This document shows, in pieces, positions 60,050 to 64,000 of a stretch of DNA of 64,000 nucleotides. The first letter of the stretch is position 1; every line of letters starts with the position of its first letter. Source of the DNA: Bacillota bacterium. Its GTDB lineage: Bacteria; Bacillota; Clostridia; Christensenellales; Christensenellaceae. The stretch covers positions 11,700 through 75,699 of the forward strand of contig JAEWMJ010000054.1 in NCBI GenBank assembly GCA_023393165.1, read 5' to 3'. The position numbers and the translations under genes are program-made. Under the pieces are notes generated by a model that did not search any database, was not told the origin of the DNA, and saw only the letters and a list, made by a program, of their open reading frames with translations.

Positions 60050-61540
60050 GTGGCTGATGTATTGCTTGAAATGACAGGCATTCAGAAGTACTTTCCGGGT
60101 GTTCACGCTCTCGATAATGCGAATCTTTGTGTGAACAAGGGTGAGGTACATGCGCTCGTCGGAGAAAACGGCGCGGGTAAATCCACGCTGATGAAAGTAT
60201 TAACCGGTATATACAAGAAAGATGACGGGACAATCAAATTCCGGGGCGTGGAGATTGAGCCAATGGACCCAAGGCATTCGCAGAAGCTTGGAATCGGCAT
60301 CATTCATCAGGAACTGAATCTTATGCCTCACCTTACGGTTGCGCAAAATATTTTTATCGGCAGGGAACCCATGCGCGGATTATTTCTGGATCAACTTTCA
60401 GAAAACGAGCAGGCGCTTAAAATGCTGCAGGCGCTGAACATTAATATTGACCCGTCGGTGCCTGCGGGTAAATTGACCGTTGCAAAACAGCAGATGGTGG
60501 AGATCGCCAAAGCCCTCTCGTACGACAGCGAGCTTCTCATTATGGATGAACCTACCGCTGCTCTGACCGGCAGCGAGATAGAGGAACTGTTCAAGGTCAT
60601 ACGGGACCTGCGCGGCAAGGGACACGGCATCATATATATTTCACACCGTTTGGACGAGCTTCCGCTGATAAGCGACCGCGTCACCGTCATGCGGGACGGA
60701 CAGTATATCGGCACGGAAGAAACCGGGAGCGTAACTAAAGAGAAAATAATCAACATGATGGTCGGCAGGACAATATACGAAGAACCGAAGGGCAAAAGCA
60801 ACGTTCCTAAGGGAGCTCCCGTTGTGCTTAAGGTGGAGCATCTCATGGGCAATAATGTGAGGGATGTATCCTTTGAACTTAAAAAGGGAGAGATTCTTGG
60901 GTTCGCCGGGCTTATGGGCGCGGGACGCACGGAAACGATGCGCGCGCTTTTTGGAGCGGATCCATCGGCAGGCGGGGATATAACGGTAAACAGCAAAAAG
61001 GTAACGATCAACAGCCCGAACGATGCAATTGCAAACGGCATATGCTACCTTTCCGAAGACCGGAAGGCCTTAGGCCTGGCCATAGGATTGAGTGTGCGGG
61101 ACAATTGCGCTATCGCAACTTTAAATGACTTCTTATCCGGACCTTTTACAAACGACAAGAAAATTGATGAAACGACCCGCGAGTATGTTGAGAAGATAGG
61201 CATTAAAACACCCTCCATAAAGCAGCTCGTTAAAAACCTGTCAGGAGGGAATCAGCAAAAAGTGGTAGTTGCTAAATGGCTGATTAGAAACAGCGATATT
61301 ATGATATTTGACGAACCTACGCGCGGCATAGACGTTGGCGCAAAACAGGAGATATATAAACTGATGAATCTGCTGGTTTCAGAGGGAAAATCCATCATTA
61401 TGATATCGTCCGAATTGCCCGAACTGCTGCGTATGAGCGACAGGCTGGTCGTTATGCGCGAGGGGTGCATTACGGGCGAACTGGATATAGCTGACGTTAC
61501 GCAGGAAAAAATCATGACATTAGCAACAATGAATATGTGA
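60050..61540 (+). CDS. Ribose-type sugar ABC transporter ATPase (two fused ATP domains)
   Basis: 496 residues from GTG 60050 (AGAAAGGA upstream). Two nucleotide-binding domains as in RbsA/MglA. First: Walker A GENGAGKSTLMK, LTVAKQQMVEIAKAL, LIMDEPTAAL. Second: a degenerate Walker A GLMGAGRTETMR, then full LSGGNQQKVVVAKWL and MIFDEPTRGIDVGAK. The second site lacks the Lys and probably does not hydrolyse ATP well, as in homologues. It powers import through the downstream permease. Confidence 0.94.
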   Translation: MADVLLEMTGIQKYFPGVHALDNANLCVNKGEVHALVGENGAGKSTLMKVLTGIYKKDDGTIKFRGVEIEPMDPRHSQKLGIGIIHQELNLMPHLTVAQNIFIGREPMRGLFLDQLSENEQALKMLQALNINIDPSVPAGKLTVAKQQMVEIAKALSYDSELLIMDEPTAALTGSEIEELFKVIRDLRGKGHGIIYISHRLDELPLISDRVTVMRDGQYIGTEETGSVTKEKIINMMVGRTIYEEPKGKSNVPKGAPVVLKVEHLMGNNVRDVSFELKKGEILGFAGLMGAGRTETMRALFGADPSAGGDITVNSKKVTINSPNDAIANGICYLSEDRKALGLAIGLSVRDNCAIATLNDFLSGPFTNDKKIDETTREYVEKIGIKTPSIKQLVKNLSGGNQQKVVVAKWLIRNSDIMIFDEPTRGIDVGAKQEIYKLMNLLVSEGKSIIMISSELPELLRMSDRLVVMREGCITGELDIADVTQEKIMTLATMNM

Positions 61541-61550
61541 GGTTATTGCA

Positions 61551-62528
61551 ATGGGAATTAAAAAAAGAGAATTAGACTTAACAAAGTTCCTTGCTCCGGT
61601 TGTTTTGATTTTCTTATATGCATTCTTCTCGGTGTTTGGAAAGAATTTTTTCGGTACGGACTACCTGGTCAACATTCTGGACGGATCATACTATATCGGC
61701 TTTATGGCAATAGGTGTTACGTTTGTTATCATAACCGGCGGAATCGATCTTTCTCTGGGTACAAATATGATGGCCGCGGCACTTATCGGTGGATATGCTT
61801 TTAACGTTCTGCATTGGCCAATGGCTTGGGCCCTGGTGTTTGTTGTGGCAATAGGAGCAGGATTGGGTTTTGCAAACGGCATTATGGTGGCCTATCTCAA
61901 GCTGCCGCCTTTCATAGCCACCCTGGGCATGATGATGATGGGCATGGGCCTTGGCGCAATCATTACAAACGTACAAACCATGCGGTACCCGACATTCGGC
62001 GCTCCTGAATCATGGTTTAAAAACATTTTTTATAAAACTACGGACGGATTTCCGCTGGGGGCCCTTTGGCTGGCATTGTTCTTTGTGATAGCGTGGGTGC
62101 TGCTGAATAAAACAAAATTTGGCCGGTATACGTACGCGATAGGATCAAACGGTGAAGCGGCAAGGCTTTCCGGCATCAAGACCGCCCCCTGGCTTACGGC
62201 TGTGTATACTTTTTGCGGATTTTGCAGCGGCCTTGCAGGCGTCATGTATGCTGCTGTTTACACATCGATCATCCCGTCAACGGGCAACGGTCTGGAGTTG
62301 CTCGGTATCGCGGGGGCCGTCATAGGCGGTACAAGCCTGATGGGCGGTACGGGAAACCTTGCAGGCACCATAATCGGCGTTTTCATTATGAGCGTCTTAA
62401 AGCAGGGCCTTATGTCTATGGGACTTCAAAGTCACTGGCAGACGTTCTTTACGGGATTGGTTGTGGTCTTTGCGGTGCTCCTTGATCAATACCGCGTCAA
62501 CAGGAGCAACAGGGTAAAGAGGGCCTGA
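61551..62528 (+). CDS. Ribose-type sugar ABC transporter permease
   Basis: 325 residues, mostly membrane helices, RbsC-like. Visible marks are IMAIGVTFVIITGGIDLSLG (with GGIDLS, the family mark), NGIMVAYLKLPPFIATLG, AIGSNGEAARLSGI, and GIAGAVIGGTSLMGGTGNL. GAGG lies 8 bases before the ATG. It forms the pore with the ATPase whose stop is 10 bases upstream. Confidence 0.94.
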   Translation: MGIKKRELDLTKFLAPVVLIFLYAFFSVFGKNFFGTDYLVNILDGSYYIGFMAIGVTFVIITGGIDLSLGTNMMAAALIGGYAFNVLHWPMAWALVFVVAIGAGLGFANGIMVAYLKLPPFIATLGMMMMGMGLGAIITNVQTMRYPTFGAPESWFKNIFYKTTDGFPLGALWLALFFVIAWVLLNKTKFGRYTYAIGSNGEAARLSGIKTAPWLTAVYTFCGFCSGLAGVMYAAVYTSIIPSTGNGLELLGIAGAVIGGTSLMGGTGNLAGTIIGVFIMSVLKQGLMSMGLQSHWQTFFTGLVVVFAVLLDQYRVNRSNRVKRA

Positions 62529-62584
62529 TTGAACTGAATATCCTCGGGATTTTCCCCGTTGATAAAATAATAGGAGGAGAAAGT

Positions 62585-63742
62585 ATGAAAAAAATATTTG
62601 TAGTGTTATTGGCGTTGCTTCTGACGATGAGCCTTGTAGCTTGCAGCGGTACCCCGGCAGCGTCATCCGCGGCGCCTGCGTCTTCCGAGGCGGCATCGTC
62701 TGCGGCTCCCGCGTCATCCGAAGCTCAGGCAAATTCGGGTGGAGAGAAGTATATCGCAGTTGTTTCCAAGGGATTCCAGCACAAATTCTGGCAGACTGTT
62801 ATGGCGGGAGCGCAGGATGCTGCCGACAAAAACGGAGTTACAATGACGTTCGACGGCCCGCCGTCCGAATCGGATATCAGCCAGCAGGTGGATATGGTGA
62901 ACGCCGCTTTGGCAAAGAACCCTGCGGCCCTGTGCCTTGCGGCGCTTGATACTTCGTCTCTGAATGAGCAGCTTCAGACATGCGTGGATAAAAAGATTCC
63001 GGTTATAGGCTTTGACTCCGGCGTTCCGGATGCACCGGCAGGCTCCATTGTTACTACTGCGGCTACAAACAATGAAGCGGCAGGCGCGCTTGCGGCCGAT
63101 ACCATGTTCAAAGTGGACTCCATAGCTGCGGCTCTCAAGACAGCCACGTCCGACAAGCCGGTAATCATCAGCGTTATCAGCCAGGATGCTACCTCTGCTT
63201 CCATTACGGGCCGTACAACCGGTTTTGTAAACGAAGCAGTTAAGCTTGCTGAAGAGATTCAGCCTGGCAATGTTGCGGTAACCGGACATGACAAATGGAA
63301 AAAAGATTCCACCTCCGGCAGTATAGCGATCGAAATTACGGTTACCATCGCGGCGTCCACAAGCGTACCGGATTGCCAGACTGCCGCCCAGGCTGTTTTG
63401 CAGAGAGAACCGGTCGGCGTATTTGTTACAAACTCCGGCACAGTTGACGGAATGCTTGCGGCCACAACCGACGGGTCTGACCTTGACCGTACAAACGGTA
63501 AATTTAAAGACATAGTAGTTATCGGTTTTGACTCCGGCGCGTCGCTGCTCAATGCAGTCACTAATCAATGGTTCTACGGCGCGATTACCCAGGATCCATA
63601 TCAGATTGGATATCAGGCGATAGACCTGGCATGCAAGGTATTAAACGGCGAAAAAGTAGATGAGATTGTGGATACAGGCTGCAAATTCTATGACAGTAGG
63701 AACATGAACGATCCTGATATAGCCGCGTTGCTGTACGAGTAA
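62585..63742 (+). CDS. Sugar ABC transporter substrate-binding lipoprotein
   Basis: 385 residues. Lipoprotein signal with LVAC (Cys20), then a Ser/Ala/Pro linker of the repeat SSAAPASSEA, then a type 1 periplasmic-binding fold (IAVVSKGFQHKFWQTVMAG, VDMVNAALAKNPAALCLA, VIGFDSG repeated in both lobes). It delivers sugar to the permease. AGGAGG lies 7 bases before the ATG. The sugar is not certain; the following RbsD/FucU gene points to ribose or fucose, or a similar pyranose. Confidence 0.93.
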   Translation: MKKIFVVLLALLLTMSLVACSGTPAASSAAPASSEAASSAAPASSEAQANSGGEKYIAVVSKGFQHKFWQTVMAGAQDAADKNGVTMTFDGPPSESDISQQVDMVNAALAKNPAALCLAALDTSSLNEQLQTCVDKKIPVIGFDSGVPDAPAGSIVTTAATNNEAAGALAADTMFKVDSIAAALKTATSDKPVIISVISQDATSASITGRTTGFVNEAVKLAEEIQPGNVAVTGHDKWKKDSTSGSIAIEITVTIAASTSVPDCQTAAQAVLQREPVGVFVTNSGTVDGMLAATTDGSDLDRTNGKFKDIVVIGFDSGASLLNAVTNQWFYGAITQDPYQIGYQAIDLACKVLNGEKVDEIVDTGCKFYDSRNMNDPDIAALLYE

Positions 63743-63750
63743 AAAAAGAT

Positions 63751-63781
63751 GTTGAAGGCAGCTTAAAAAGCTGCCTTCAAC
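63751..63781 (+). terminator. Intergenic hairpin between binding protein and mutarotase genes
   Basis: GTTGAAGGCAGCT, a short A-rich loop, AGCTGCCTTCAAC, without a T-run. Such hairpins inside sugar ABC operons protect or cut short the upstream mRNA and raise binding-protein levels over the next gene. Confidence 0.6.
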
Positions 63782-63867
63782 AATAAAAGCTGCTTTTATA
63801 AAAATAATAGGATTTGACCACAAGCCTTGATTAAGGTAAGACATAAAAAGAAAAAGGAGATGCAGAT

Positions 63868-64000
63868 ATGCTTTTAGGAGTTCCGAAAATACTGTCGCCC
63901 GAGATACTGTCTGCGCTTTGCGAGATGGGGCACAGCGACGTCATCGTCATAGGAGACGCGAATTTTCCCGGAAGAAGATTCGCTGCGGAAGGCAACTGCA
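63868..64000 (+). CDS. RbsD/FucU-family sugar mutarotase, 5' part (runs off the window)
   Basis: Forty-four codons are visible, MLLGVPKILSPEILSALC, then MGHSDVIVIGDANFPGRR. This is the N-terminus of FucU or RbsD, which speeds interconversion of sugar anomers; the His in MGH is a known active-site residue. The text is closer to FucU (LSPEILSAL and DANFP). AAGGAG lies 8 bases before the ATG. It is the fourth gene of the ABC operon. Confidence 0.88.
   Translation, partial: MLLGVPKILSPEILSALCEMGHSDVIVIGDANFPGRRFAAEGNC

Overview
The window looks like the chromosome of an anaerobic low-to-mid-GC Firmicute, most likely a member of the Clostridia. The signs are a tryptophan T-box leader in front of trpE, strong GGAGG-type ribosome binding sites, sigma-A-like promoters (TTGACA/TATAAT), a GTP-type PEP carboxykinase, NADP-type glutamate dehydrogenase, bacteriohemerythrin, and many gene families typical of gut or sediment Clostridia (DUF3795, DUF4860, DUF5685, zinc-dependent PLC-like proteins). 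No rRNA, tRNA, CRISPR array or intact transposon was recognised.

Layout. 1-7.4 kb (mostly minus strand): the 5' end of trpE with its T-box, two lipoproteins, a WHG-type TetR regulator, a cysteine synthase, a DUF3795 protein, an MBL-fold hydrolase and an SDR oxidoreductase. One lipoprotein gene sits between two copies of the 3' end of the MBL gene. 7.4-21 kb: central metabolism and signalling: a KaiC-like/PPDK-N fusion, two zinc-PLC-like paralogues on either side of a glycosyltransferase and gdhA, a Cache-GGDEF protein, PPK2, PEPCK, bacteriohemerythrin overlapping CheX, and an HD phosphohydrolase. 21.3-26.3 kb: an operon of a transglutaminase lipoprotein, a PilC/GspF-like membrane protein, four small pilin-like proteins and a PilT-like ATPase, interrupted by a 102-bp hairpin-rich palindromic element. 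26.4-27.7 kb: two low-complexity repeat proteins. 27.9-33.1 kb: a divergent cluster (class II aldolase and class III aminotransferase against TetR and FGGY kinase) with an 18-bp palindromic operator in front of each arm.

33.2-35.7 kb: a family 2A encapsulin shell gene overlapping its cargo, a SufS-type cysteine desulfurase with a long flexible N-terminus. Just after it, on the other strand, lies a 49-codon gene whose peptide carries the ion-site motif of sodium-pumping decarboxylase beta subunits. 36.2-39.9 kb: a membrane zinc-ribbon protein, DUF5685, a DnaJ-TPR-like protein and a two-component system. 40-43.2 kb: a YdjI/YdjG/YdjH-like membrane-stress operon (SPFH, zinc ribbon, TPM) without PspA. 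44.4-48.7 kb: a poly-HAMP chemoreceptor and an E. coli-type YcaO whose ribosome binding site lies in an inverted repeat.

48.9-57.6 kb is a patchwork: a frameshifted uronate-isomerase-like amidohydrolase, GNAT, XRE-AbrB regulator, two alpha/beta hydrolases, a decayed ABC ATPase, an endonuclease-IV-like TIM barrel, a gluconate-dehydrogenase-subunit-3/GMC oxidoreductase pair and a decayed MORN-repeat gene. 57.6-64 kb: a LacI-type regulator fused to a complete-looking solute-binding domain, divergent from a ribose-type sugar ABC operon (ATPase, permease, binding protein) ending in an RbsD/FucU mutarotase cut off by the window edge. The strongest leads are the encapsulin pair, the stand-alone OadB-motif peptide, the LacI-binding-protein fusion with its divergent transporter, the aldolase/aminotransferase/kinase cluster, and the possible RNA switch in front of ycaO.
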